Below are positions 32,165 through 40,104 of a stretch of 40,104 nt of DNA, in pieces; within the stretch, counting starts at the first letter, position 1; every line of letters begins with the position of its first letter. Both the position numbers and the translations under genes were made by a program. This DNA is from Gemmataceae bacterium (GTDB lineage Bacteria; Planctomycetota; Planctomycetia; Gemmatales; Gemmataceae): assembly GCA_009697105.1 (NCBI GenBank), contig SIAQ01000039.1:1-40104 (forward strand), in the 5' to 3' direction. The notes under the pieces are model-generated. The model worked only from the letters and a program-made list of their open reading frames with translations. It was not told the origin of the DNA and made no database searches.

Positions 32165-33928
32165 ATGGGGTTAGCATTGCTACGGATAGTACAGCGGTTG
32201 TTCGCTGCTCTCGCGCTGGGGTGTGCCTGGAGTATCCTGGCGTCGTCCCCGAGCGTTGCCCAGCAAACGGATCTGTCAGACCTAATCAAACGCCTGGATC
32301 GGTTAGAGCAGAAGAATCTACAACTCGAAGCTCAAAACGATCAACTAAAAAAACAGATCGACGATTTGAAAACGCCGGCACCAATAACACTGCCGGCAGC
32401 GGCGCCTTCCGTGCAACCCGTCGCCGGCTATCCGAGTATTTTTACAACCGTTCAACCCGGCGCAGCGAGCATGCCGACGGAAAAGAGGAACGATCCAGAA
32501 AGATCGGCTGCGGAATCACCGCCGTTTCAAGTCGGCCAACCATTGAAGATGGAGGCGACCTGGCACAACGCCATGTGGTTCGAGTCACCCGACAAGGCGG
32601 TCCGATGGACGGTCGGCGGCGTCGTGCAATACGACACGACGTACTTCAAGGCGCCCAGTGCGGCCTACATCAACATCAATTCAATTGGTACGTTCAATAA
32701 CCGTGTGGATACGGGCTACAGTCTCCAGGACAGCAATTCGTTCCGTCGTGCGCGTCTTCGGTTCGCAGGCAATCTGTGGGAGCAGGTCGAGTTCGCGGCG
32801 CAGTACGAGTTCGCCCAGGCTCTCGATCTTCGCCGCCGTACGCTTGGCATCAGCCCGACGCCGACCTCCACGCCTTTCAACGACTACGACCCTGGCGAGG
32901 ATGTCGGGTTCAACGAGGTTTACATCGGCCTGAACCAACTTCCGTTGCTCGGAACCATCCGCATCGGTCGCCACCGCGAGAGTTTGAACTTCGTGACGGC
33001 AACACCCAACACTAACCAGATCTGGCTGGAACGCGGCCTGCTGTTCGACGCCTTCAACGGCGATTTCAACTTTTCCAACGGCATCACCGTACAGAACACC
33101 TATTGGAATGATCGAATCTACACATGCCTCGGCTTTTTTCACGCCAACAACAACAGCAACCGTGGCTTTTTCAGTGTTGGCGGCGGCGAATATGCCTACG
33201 ACGGCCGTCTGACCGCACTGCCGGTCTATGATGAAGATCGCCAGCTGTGGGTCCACGTCGGTGCCGACTACAGCTATCGCATACCGCATCAAGATCGGTT
33301 GCGCTACCGCGCTCGGCCCATGATTCGCAGCGGCACGAGTTTCCAGACCCCGAATATACTCAACACCGGCGCGATCTTCACGAACGACGCCCAGCAGATC
33401 GCCAATCTGGAATAGGCGAGGGCCTACGGTCGCTTCACCTTCGCCGCCGAAGGCACACGCAGCTGGGTGCGAACGCCTTCTCGGGCGCGGCACCGGGGAC
33501 CGCTGGCGCCGTCAGCCGAGGGACCTATGCCGCGCAGGGCGGATACGTCGAGGCCCTCTGTTTCCTCACTGCGGACCATCGCAAATATGTAAAGGAGCGA
33601 CCCGGATATGCGCGGGTTACGCCTTCCAGTACGTTCTACTTCATGGATACCGAGCATGGATACCGAGAAGGGACGTCTGTTCAGCCGCGGCGCATGGGAA
33701 ATCGGGGCCCGCTACGACTACGTCAATCTGTCTAATAACGGCATCGATGGCGGCGAGTCGAGTGCGTACACAGCCTGTGTCAATTGGTATCTAAATGCCA
33801 ACCTGCGCGTGCAGGCGAACTACTCGTGGATGGACCGCCATTTCGACGCGCCCAGCACGGTCGGGACCGATGGCCGGGTCGAAGGTGGATTCCACAGCTT
33901 CGGCCTGCGCTTCAACCTGGATTTCTGA
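32165..33928 (+). pseudogene. Phosphate-selective (O/P) type porin, multiply disrupted
   Basis: The pieces form an outer-membrane porin of about 585 residues. The N-terminus (from ATG 32165) has a signal peptide ending in VAQQ and then a short coiled coil (LSDLIKRLDRLEQKNLQLEAQ). The strands follow, with FRRARLRFAGNLWEQVEFAAQYEF, a typical Porin_O_P region, and the C-terminus ends GLRFNLDF with terminal Phe. Lesions: TAG at 33413-33415 where Trp is expected; a one-base loss near 33465-33475; and a 13-bp tandem duplication (33642-33667) that moves the frame to the final part. Three lesions make a functional product unlikely. Confidence 0.82.
33642..33667. repeat. 13-bp tandem duplication in the porin pseudogene
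   Basis: CATGGATACCGAG occurs twice head to tail (33642-33654, 33655-33667). Removing one copy restores the frame FMDTEKGRLFSRGAW. It is a replication-slippage type duplication. Confidence 0.9.
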
Positions 33929-34014
33929 TTCATCCCCGAAGTGGCCCCACGGCACAAGCATAAGCCGCTCGTTGATTGCGCCGCGGGATGAGAGCAGGCC
34001 ATAGCAACACGAGC

Positions 34015-34287
34015 CTATGCTACCTCACGTAGCGATGGATGCGCGCCGAGCGTACTTTCGAGCAACGTGAGTAGGTCGCCGACCGTGACGAGGTTCGCCA
34101 ATTCCTGTTGCGTCAAGCGGATGCGAAATTGCCGTTCTATTTGTGACACGATGCTGACGACATCGACCGAATCGAGGCCAAGATCGGCGCGCAGGTCCTT
34201 GTCATCGCTGACATCGGCGTAGGTTTCGCCCGTGTCTTCTTGCATCAGCTGAATCAGCGTTTGACGAATGGTTTCACGGTCCTGCAT
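34015..34287 (-). CDS. Acyl carrier protein
   Basis: 90 residues. The phosphopantetheine site is DLGLDSVDVV (Ser40), followed by IVSQIERQFRIRLTQQELANLVTVGDLLTLLE, the classical four-helix ACP layout. The start ATG 34287 has TGGAG at a proper distance. It carries acyl chains on a phosphopantetheine arm derived from coenzyme A. It stands alone, away from fatty-acid synthesis genes, so it may serve a special pathway rather than general lipid synthesis. It is downstream of the DUF6134 gene on the same strand, with a palindrome between them. Confidence 0.93.
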   Translation of the reverse strand: MQDRETIRQTLIQLMQEDTGETYADVSDDKDLRADLGLDSVDVVSIVSQIERQFRIRLTQQELANLVTVGDLLTLLESTLGAHPSLREVA

Positions 34288-34354
34288 GACGATCTCCAGT
34301 TTCCTAATGCGGCTATCAGCTATTCCACACGCGGGTGAGATTGACGTGTTTTCA

Positions 34355-34407
34355 GAGCCTGAGCGCCAGCGAAGGGCATACGCAGCCCTTCGCTGGCGCT
34401 CAGGCTC
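34355..34407. repeat. Complete palindrome of the GAGCCTGAGCG family
   Basis: Perfect 23-bp stem: 34355-34377 with 34385-34407, loop ATACGCA. It lies between the DUF6134 and acyl carrier protein genes (both minus strand), where it could terminate or process the transcript. The half-copy at 31991 belongs to the same family. Confidence 0.85.
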
Positions 34408-34467
34408 GGATCAGACAAATTCAACCGTGGGCAGTATAAAATGATTTACCTATGACTGACTCCTGAC

Positions 34468-35142
34468 TCATCGCCGAACTCCGTTGAGTTGCACGATAAT
34501 CTTGTGCCCGGATTCCGTTGATTCCTGGCGTACGAGGCGGTGATAGCGGTCGTACCAAACTTCCACGGGGCCGGTGTTCGTGGACACGACGAAGTGGTAG
34601 CAATCGACGAAATCATTGCCAACTTTCAGCTTCTTCGCTCCGCTGTATTTCAATTCGCCGGTGAACTCCTTGCCCGTATCGACTTCGAGAATCGGAATCT
34701 TGGTGTTATGGAATCGGCTGTCGGCCAACTTCCAGAAGCTATTGGTCCAGACCTCAGGATTGACGACGCTCTCGCGATTGTTGACACGCACACGCAACTG
34801 ATTGTTATTGAGCGAGGCAACGACTTCCGTTCGTTTGTTGTTCTCGTGTGCGATGGTCTTCATCGCGATCAGCCGACCTTGCTTCCACCATTCTTGCGTT
34901 TCGACTTTCAATGTGAAATCGATAATGACCTGACGAAACTTGACATCAAGCGTCGCTGACATGTACGATGTGCCATCGTTTTTCTGCACGAGCAACATGC
35001 GCGACGTGCCAGCTTCTTTGCCATCGACGAAGACGGAGAAGTCACGTTGTTCCGTATCGTCGGCGCGAGCGGGCGGCGTGGTGAGGAAAAAGAGAATCGT
35101 CGCCAACACGCAACGACCCATTCGGCATCCTGCCTCGGACAT
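34468..35142 (-). CDS. DUF6134 family exported protein
   Basis: 224 residues. The start ATG 35142 has GAGG seven bases upstream. The N-terminus MSEAGCRMGRCVLATILFFLTTPPARADD is a signal peptide. The mature part (QRDFSVFVDGKEAGTSRMLL ... GPVEVWYDRYHRLVRQESTESGHKIIVQLNG) matches the DUF6134 family, which resembles periplasmic beta-rich proteins with a lipid- or lipoprotein-related fold. The function is unknown. It precedes the acyl carrier protein gene. About 280 bp of non-coding sequence with no recognised feature separate it from the gene upstream. Confidence 0.8.
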   Translation of the reverse strand: MSEAGCRMGRCVLATILFFLTTPPARADDTEQRDFSVFVDGKEAGTSRMLLVQKNDGTSYMSATLDVKFRQVIIDFTLKVETQEWWKQGRLIAMKTIAHENNKRTEVVASLNNNQLRVRVNNRESVVNPEVWTNSFWKLADSRFHNTKIPILEVDTGKEFTGELKYSGAKKLKVGNDFVDCYHFVVSTNTGPVEVWYDRYHRLVRQESTESGHKIIVQLNGVRR

Positions 35143-35419
35143 GGCGTCACCTCAAATGCAGCGGTATTCAGTGGTTTCTGTTGACACCGCGAGTCGAAAA
35201 ATCATCCTTTGAATAGCGATTTCGCGAGAGCATGATGATATTAACAAAACCGAGTGTGCTAGGCCAAGACGAATTGGAACGGGACGATAGGAGCAGGCCC
35301 CAGACCGCCAGGTTTCTCCAATCTCCTCCAATATCGCCGGTCGGCGCTCGTTGGCCGGGCCTTCGGTGCAAATGCAAAATGCGCAAGTCCCGCTAACGAG
35401 CGCCATTTGTCGCCTGCAA

Positions 35420-36229
35420 TCACTCGCATTCACGCATATATCGCATGCTCTCCCGCGCGATCGTGATGGGGTCGGGCGTGTAGTCGAACACCTCCACCGA
35501 GACCCAGCCGGTGTATCGCGCCTCTTTCAACGCTTCGAAGATCGGCTTGAAATCGACAGCGCCGAAGCCCGGCCCGCGGCGATTGGCGTCATTGGCGTGG
35601 AAATGCCCGAGCCGAGAGGCGTGGGTGCGAATCAGGTCGGGAATCGCGATCGTCTCCGAACTCATCGCCTTCACGTCGAGATGCAGTACGAAGTTCGGAT
35701 GCTTGAGTTGGTCGAGAATAACACACGCCTCCGCCGCCGTCTGAATGAAGTCGGCCTCGGTCGGCGCGAGCGGTTCGAGACACAAACGGACGCCCGCATC
35801 GGCGACGCCATTCGCGGCGAGGCGGAACGTGTCGACTGCCCAGTCGATCGCTTGTTCGCGCGTGGCGCCTTCGGGAATGCGGCGCTGGGCGGGCGAGCCG
35901 AACACCATCAGATCGCCGCCCATATCGCGACAGGCCTTGGCGAGTTCGACGATATACTCGGCCGTGCGCTGGCGGATCGTCGGGTCTGGCGAGGTGACGT
36001 GGAACCCTTCGGTCTTGGCGAGAAGCCAATGCAACCCGATGATCTGCACGCCCGCCGACTCGCCCTCGGCACGCAGCTTCTTGCGCTGTTCGAGCGTCAC
36101 ATCGGTGATGCGCGGGGCCAGCGTGAACGGCGCGATCTCTAGCCCCGTGTAGCCCAATTCCGCGCAGGTTCGGCAAACCTTGGCGTGGTCCCAACCTTCA
36201 AACGTTTCGTTGCAAATCGCATATCGCAT
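35420..36229 (-). CDS. Sugar phosphate isomerase/epimerase-like TIM barrel protein
   Basis: 269 residues, start ATG 36229 (MRYAICNETFEGWDHAK). It has the xylose isomerase-like TIM barrel: LGYTGLEIAPF at the first strand, MVFGSPAQRR, the metal-ligand region LCLEPLAPTEADF, LHLDVKAMSS and HFHANDANRRGPG, and the last Glu in VSVEVFDYTPD. Divalent-metal ligands Glu, Asp, His and Glu are in the expected order. There is no signal peptide, so it acts in the cytoplasm. The natural sugar is unknown. It is a single gene; such proteins are frequent in planctomycetes. Confidence 0.92.
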   Translation of the reverse strand: MRYAICNETFEGWDHAKVCRTCAELGYTGLEIAPFTLAPRITDVTLEQRKKLRAEGESAGVQIIGLHWLLAKTEGFHVTSPDPTIRQRTAEYIVELAKACRDMGGDLMVFGSPAQRRIPEGATREQAIDWAVDTFRLAANGVADAGVRLCLEPLAPTEADFIQTAAEACVILDQLKHPNFVLHLDVKAMSSETIAIPDLIRTHASRLGHFHANDANRRGPGFGAVDFKPIFEALKEARYTGWVSVEVFDYTPDPITIARESMRYMRECE

Positions 36230-36379
36230 TTTTTATCTTTCGAATTATTGAATGTTTGTAGCTTCGTGAAATCCGAATCCGAAAAAGTGCCATGAAAAAA
36301 AGTCGCGACTATCTACGTTCGTATTTTCGAGTTTGAGTTTGTCTCGGATGTCGTGTTTCTATTTTCGGATTTCATCCCA

Positions 36380-37870
36380 CTATTTAAGTTTGATCTTCAC
36401 CGCATTCCCGTCGGCTGGATACTGGTAGAGCGTCAGGTCGACCGCGCCGAAGGCCGGCATCGCGTCGTAGAACGCGGCGGGGCTGGTCACCGGGCGATCG
36501 TTGCATCGCGTAATCACGTCGCCCGTTTTCAGGCCCGCGCGAGCGGCGGGCGAGTTCGGCTGCATTTCGCTGACCAACACACCCGCAGGCAGAAGGAACC
36601 AGCGCGGCGGTTTTTGCACGACAAGGCTGGCGTAATCGACACGCATTCCGCGCAGCATGGGCCGACTGCCGGTGGACGAGTAGATACGCTCACCGGGGAC
36701 GTATAACTTGCCAAGCGTAACCTCGGAGGCGATTTCTTGCCCGCCGCGAACGATCTGCAGGCGGACCTTGGTGCCGGCGAGTTGGGTGCCGATGACAACG
36801 AAGATATCGTCACTCGTGTTGATTGGCTTGCCGTTGACGGCGATAAGTACGTCGCGGTCCTTGAGTTTGCCATCGAGATCGGCGGGCGTGCCTTTGCCGA
36901 CCTGGCTGAGCATGATGCCGCGTTGGTCGTTGCCTGGGCGTTCCTCGAAACCGACACCGAGAAATCCGTAATCGATCTCCTCGCCGCGTTTGAGAACGTC
37001 GATGATGCGCCGCATGCCCGAGTTGACCGGAATCGCAAACCCGCCAGGCGTTTCTCCACCCTGAATGGCGGCGAGCGCGGTGATTAGGCCGATCATTTCG
37101 CCCTGGAGATTGAGCAACGCGCCCCCGCTCGAACCGAGGTGTAAGCGTGCATCGGTTTGCAGCAGCGTGCTGTAATATTGCAACGGCTTGACGCGATCTT
37201 CTTCTTTGAAACCATGCATCACTCGGCGACGAATATTACTGAGGATGCCCAACGACGCGCTCGGCTGGCCATCGTGAAAGCCGGCGGCGTACGGATTCGC
37301 CAGCGTCACGATAAACTGCCCGCGCTGAGCCTGGTCGGCGTCGCCCAGCGGGATCGCCTTCAACGGCAGGATTTTTGCGTTCAATACCTTCAACATCGCC
37401 AGGTCGCTGCGCGGGTCGGCAGCGTGAATGTCGGCGTAGCTGCCTTTGCCACCCGGCAGGCGTACGAATATCTTCGTCGCATCCTGCACGACATGATAAT
37501 TCGTGAGAATATACCCATTTCTGTCGATCACCACGCCGCTACCGAACGCTTGAGGCAGATGATTGGGATCGGCCAGGTCGAGTTTTTTTTGTAATAGGAT
37601 GCGATCCTTTTCGGAGAGATCACCCAATCCTTTGAGCATGAAGGGATCGAACGTGCCGAGCTTTCCGGGGTAGTCCTTTTCACCGTTCTGTGCGACGCGC
37701 TGATAGGCATCGGATCGCGAAACGAGAATGCAGGCTATCGCCGCTTCGGATTGCTGGATCACCTTCTGTACGGTCTTCTCGACCTTGTCGACCTGCGGGT
37801 TCAGCTGCGCCCGCGCGGGAGGCGCGGTGCCGATCATTATCGCGAAAATTGCAATATGCCAGTGTTGCAT
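36380..37870 (-). CDS. HtrA/DegP-type trypsin-like serine protease with PDZ domains
   Basis: 496 residues. The N-terminus MQHWHIAIFAIMIGTAPPARA is a signal peptide. The trypsin-like domain carries ILTNYHVV (His126), RSDLAML (Asp156) and HLGSSGGALLN (Ser248), so the catalytic triad is complete. There is an unusual extra segment before it (about residues 52-105, with PGKLGTFDPFMLKGLGDLSEKDR). Two PDZ domains follow (about 300-380 and 415-496), the second ending MPAFGAVDLTLYQYPADG. It cleaves misfolded envelope proteins or acts as a regulated protease. The start ATG 37870 has AGGGA upstream. It is a single gene. Confidence 0.95.
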   Translation of the reverse strand: MQHWHIAIFAIMIGTAPPARAQLNPQVDKVEKTVQKVIQQSEAAIACILVSRSDAYQRVAQNGEKDYPGKLGTFDPFMLKGLGDLSEKDRILLQKKLDLADPNHLPQAFGSGVVIDRNGYILTNYHVVQDATKIFVRLPGGKGSYADIHAADPRSDLAMLKVLNAKILPLKAIPLGDADQAQRGQFIVTLANPYAAGFHDGQPSASLGILSNIRRRVMHGFKEEDRVKPLQYYSTLLQTDARLHLGSSGGALLNLQGEMIGLITALAAIQGGETPGGFAIPVNSGMRRIIDVLKRGEEIDYGFLGVGFEERPGNDQRGIMLSQVGKGTPADLDGKLKDRDVLIAVNGKPINTSDDIFVVIGTQLAGTKVRLQIVRGGQEIASEVTLGKLYVPGERIYSSTGSRPMLRGMRVDYASLVVQKPPRWFLLPAGVLVSEMQPNSPAARAGLKTGDVITRCNDRPVTSPAAFYDAMPAFGAVDLTLYQYPADGNAVKIKLK

Positions 37871-38075
37871 CGAAATCCCTGCAGTTCTGTTAGCCGTTAC
37901 CTGGACACTCTAGCGACGGGGAACTGTACCGTCGATTTCGCGTTCGGCTAACAACAAATGCCTCACCTTCTTTCTATTCGATCGCCCCCCCTCTTACCAA
38001 GGGAAATGCCAAAGTGAAGACGAATGGATACATTGGCAAGGACATCAATCTATCCCGATTTCAGAGGTTGCACTC

Positions 38076-38630
38076 ATGGGGTTGCTCGCTGATTGGCAGA
38101 TTCGCAAAGACATCAAGATCAAACCCTTCGCTGAGGAAGGGAAACGGCCCGGCGTCGTCTCGTATGGCTTGACGAGCTACGGCTACGACGTCCGCGTGGG
38201 CCGAAAGTTCAAAGTCTTCACCAACCTGTATGGCGCAATCATCGATCCGAAGCAGTTTGCGGAAAACGCCTTCGTGCCGATCGAGGCCGACTCGTGTGTC
38301 ATCCCGCCGAATAGCTTCGCGCTGGCGGAGACCGTGGAGTATTTTGAGATCCCGCGCGACGTGCTGGCGATCTGTCTAGGTAAATCTACGTATGCACGTT
38401 GCGGCATTATTGTGAACGTTACGCCGTTGGAACCGGAATGGCGTGGCAAGATCACGATCGAGATCAGCAACACGACCCCCCTGCCTGCCCGAATCTACGC
38501 CAACGAGGGCATCGCGCAGATTCTATTCTTTCGTGCCGAAGCGGTGTGTGAAAAGAGCTATGCGGATAAGAAGGGCAAATATCAGGATCAAACCGGTCTG
38601 ACGTTGCCGTTCGTCGATGGCAAGGGTTGA
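38076..38630 (+). CDS. dcd: dCTP deaminase
   Basis: 184 residues, start ATG 38076. It deaminates dCTP to dUTP for thymidylate synthesis; some members also hydrolyse the product. Landmarks: [14 protein letters not shown] near residue 35, [19 protein letters not shown], and [31 protein letters not shown], which holds the active-site residues and the substrate loop, and ends [13 protein letters not shown]. Length fits. Its 3' end overlaps the convergent coaC gene by 43 bp, which is unusual but within coding sequence on both strands. Confidence 0.96.
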   Translation: MGLLADWQIRKDIKIKPFAEEGKRPGVVSYGLTSYGYDVRVGRKFKVFTNLYGAIIDPKQFAENAFVPIEADSCVIPPNSFALAETVEYFEIPRDVLAICLGKSTYARCGIIVNVTPLEPEWRGKITIEISNTTPLPARIYANEGIAQILFFRAEAVCEKSYADKKGKYQDQTGLTLPFVDGKG

Positions 38631-39196
38631 TTGCGAATCGCCGCGATGATCTCGTCCCGTTCGGCCATCGCGCCGACACCGATGTCGTCGCAGGCGAGCT
38701 TTTTCTCGATTGGCGCGACCAGTCGCAACGAGGTTCCGAGGTCCGCGGCGATTTGGGCGAGTTGGCGCGCAGTCGCCGGGTGCTCCCACATCAGCGTGTT
38801 CATCGCCGGAGCGATAACGATCGGCCGAGTTCGATCCCAGGCCCGATAAACACATGTCAAGCAGTTGTCCGTAATCCCGAGTGCGAGTTTTGCTAGCGTG
38901 TTGGCGTCGCAGGGTGCGATGACGAACAGGTCGGCCCAGCGGCGCAGTTCGATGTGCAACACCGGATCGCCGCGCTGATAGCGAGTGTCGGGCCATTCGT
39001 CGGCGTCAAGCGTGATCAGGTTCTTGTTGCGCTCGCCTGTAGACGTGGAGGCGATGCTGGCGGGTTCGAAGAAGTAGCAAGCGGCCGTCGTCGCCACGAT
39101 GCGCACCTCATGCCCGGCCGATTGCAGATCGTTGAACAGGTTCGGCGTATAGATCGCCGCCACTGAACCGGTCACTCCGAGTAGAACCTTAGCCAT
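38588..39196 (-). CDS. coaC: Phosphopantothenoylcysteine decarboxylase
   Basis: 202 residues. It is the FMN-dependent HFCD enzyme of coenzyme A synthesis that decarboxylates 4'-phosphopantothenoylcysteine. Landmarks: [60 protein letters not shown] (the PxMNxxMW motif) and [13 protein letters not shown] with the active-site Cys. The start ATG lies inside the end of coaB, with an 8-bp overlap, so the genes are co-translated. In most bacteria the two activities are one CoaBC protein. The order here is coaB first, coaC second. Confidence 0.94.
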   Translation of the reverse strand: MAKVLLGVTGSVAAIYTPNLFNDLQSAGHEVRIVATTAACYFFEPASIASTSTGERNKNLITLDADEWPDTRYQRGDPVLHIELRRWADLFVIAPCDANTLAKLALGITDNCLTCVYRAWDRTRPIVIAPAMNTLMWEHPATARQLAQIAADLGTSLRLVAPIEKKLACDDIGVGAMAERDEIIAAIRNQPLPSTNGNVRPV

Positions 39197-39908
39197 GGCG
39201 TGTTCTCGTTTCGATGGCGTTCAGCACCGCGCCGGGCAGTTCTGCACGTGTGACTTTGCGGTAGCTATCGCCGAAGCCGACATAAGCCCAGTCGGCGGCG
39301 CCCTCCAGAGTGTTGGCGACCATCCAGTCGGCTGTGGAGTGGGTTCGCGAGCGCTCGGCGATGCGTATGAGTTCCGCTTCGCTCACGCCGACTTCGAGTT
39401 TGAATTTCACCAGGATGCCGGCAAAACTCCACTCCGAGCGAATCTTGTCGACCAGCTTGGGAGCGCGCACGAGCCGTAGCCAAAGCTCGGGTTCGTCACT
39501 TTTGATTTTGCCCGCGGCGCGATCGATCATCGCCGGCTCAGCGTCGTTCGATCGCCAAATTCCCGCGTCGAACGTCGTGCCTGGGGTCGGTGCAAAGATG
39601 CCGGCGGAATGATAATCGCTGACGGCGGCACAATGCACGATCGCGTCGATTCGTGAACCAGCAATGCCTGTCGCCATTCGTTCCGCGAGATCGTCAAAGG
39701 TGCAGTAAGGCAGACACCGCCAGCGCCCGGCATCAAACGACTCGCCGGCAAGCACCTCCGGATGCGATGTCACGAGTGTAACACCATGCCCACGGCGATA
39801 GGCTTCGAGAGCAATGCTCGCGCCGGTACGGCCGGTGAAGATGTTCGTGATGCAGCGCACGCGATCGATCGGCGTTTGCGTGTTCCCTGCGGTAATGAAT
39901 AGCTCCAT
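39189..39908 (-). CDS. coaB: Phosphopantothenate-cysteine ligase domain protein
   Basis: 239 residues, a stand-alone CoaB domain. FITAGNTQTPIDRVRCITNIFTGRTG is the ligase signature, related to the nucleotide-binding Gly-rich region of the CoaBC C-terminal half; HCAAVSDYHSA and KIKSDEPELWLRLVRAPKLVDKIR follow, as does FKLEVGVSEAEL. It joins phosphopantothenate to cysteine, the step before CoaC. The start ATG is 39908. The gene overlaps coaC by 8 bp. The downstream product, coenzyme A, supplies the arm for the acyl carrier protein encoded nearby. Confidence 0.92.
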   Translation of the reverse strand: MELFITAGNTQTPIDRVRCITNIFTGRTGASIALEAYRRGHGVTLVTSHPEVLAGESFDAGRWRCLPYCTFDDLAERMATGIAGSRIDAIVHCAAVSDYHSAGIFAPTPGTTFDAGIWRSNDAEPAMIDRAAGKIKSDEPELWLRLVRAPKLVDKIRSEWSFAGILVKFKLEVGVSEAELIRIAERSRTHSTADWMVANTLEGAADWAYVGFGDSYRKVTRAELPGAVLNAIETRTRHG

Positions 39909-39971
39909 ATGCGATCTCGCGAGGGTTTCGTTGACTTTATCCTAATAAAAATTCTGTGTTGAACTAAAATA

Positions 39972-40104
39972 GAAATGTCCGGTCATAACGCAATAGGAAT
40001 GTCCTCTTTCGCCCTTGGGCAAGGAGGACAGCTATGAGCGTGCAACAGAAAGACCGGATCGAGATGAGCCAGCAAGAACGTGATCGACTCAAGGTGCTGC
40101 ATGG
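39972..40104 (+). mobile_element. Left end of an ISNCY-like insertion sequence
   Basis: The transposase gene starts about 60 bp after GAAATGTCC (39972-39980), which is repeated as GGAATGTCC (39996-40004). Such repeated end motifs before the transposase are common in ISNCY elements. The element continues beyond the window. The exact left terminus is not certain; it may be between about 39945 and 39972. Confidence 0.6.
40034..40104 (+). CDS. ISNCY family transposase, N-terminal part only
   Basis: 23 codons are present: MSVQQKDRIEMSQQERDRL-KVLH. The EMSQQERDRLKVLHG start is the usual beginning of ISNCY transposases, leading into a helix-turn-helix. AAGGAGG lies 6 bases before the ATG. The catalytic DDE domain is outside the window. 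Confidence 0.75.
   Translation, partial: MSVQQKDRIEMSQQERDRLKVLH

Noticed and set aside
33413-33415. TAG in the porin read as a recoded or suppressed codon
   Set aside because: Two additional frame lesions downstream make recoding pointless, and there is no sign of selenocysteine or pyrrolysine machinery.
1-40104. CRISPR array, cas genes, retron, or known complete anti-phage system
   Set aside because: No regularly spaced direct repeats, cas genes or reverse transcriptase were seen; only palindromes and two ParDE-type modules.

Overview
The window looks like a chromosomal piece of a planctomycete (Planctomycetota, probably class Planctomycetia). The basis is gene content and style: three secreted DUF1501 proteins with twin-arginine-like leaders, a separate coaB and coaC instead of one fused coaBC, a DUF6134 protein, an ISNCY-type transposase start, GC-rich code, and many long palindromes between genes. 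No rRNA or single marker gene is present, so the genus cannot be read.

Layout. 1-2140: right end of an element integrated at the 3' side of a tRNA-Gln(CUG) gene, with a DUF5131 phage-type gene tail, a helix-turn-helix protein and a tyrosine integrase. 2.2-6.7 kb: two DUF1501 genes and a broken beta-propeller (BNR/sialidase-like) gene. 6.7-10.1 kb: a MoaD/ThiS-like small protein, a YgiQ radical SAM protein and an exported amidohydrolase. 10.2-18 kb: housekeeping genes (tsaD, Nudix, FHA, miaA, SRPBCC, YbaK-like deacylase, HAD phosphatase, rsfS). 18-20.7 kb: a third DUF1501 gene and two back-to-back ParDE-type toxin-antitoxin modules, both with frame-disrupted toxins. 20.9-24.4 kb: argS and a secreted Calx-beta protein with a frameshift. 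24.4-30.4 kb: a large Lhr helicase overlapping a GT39-like membrane protein gene. 30.4-34 kb: a repeat-bounded intergenic region, an Asp/Glu-Lys protein, a rhodanese and a decayed porin. 34-40.1 kb: acyl carrier protein, DUF6134, sugar isomerase-like protein, HtrA-type protease, dcd, coaC, coaB and the left end of an ISNCY-like insertion sequence.

Working together. Several genes serve translation and tRNA biology: tsaD (t6A37), miaA (i6A37), argS, the YbaK-like editing enzyme, rsfS and tRNA-Gln. coaB and coaC form a coenzyme A operon, and the acyl carrier protein needs the CoA-derived arm. Most other genes are exported or envelope proteins typical of planctomycetes.

Most notable features. 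An 84-nt near-perfect palindrome lies in frame inside ygiQ and resembles intergenic palindromes in the same window, like a protein-coding palindromic element. Five genes are disrupted by stops, frameshifts or a 13-bp tandem duplication. Either this region is decaying or the assembly carries indels; raw reads would decide. No CRISPR array or complete new defence system was seen.
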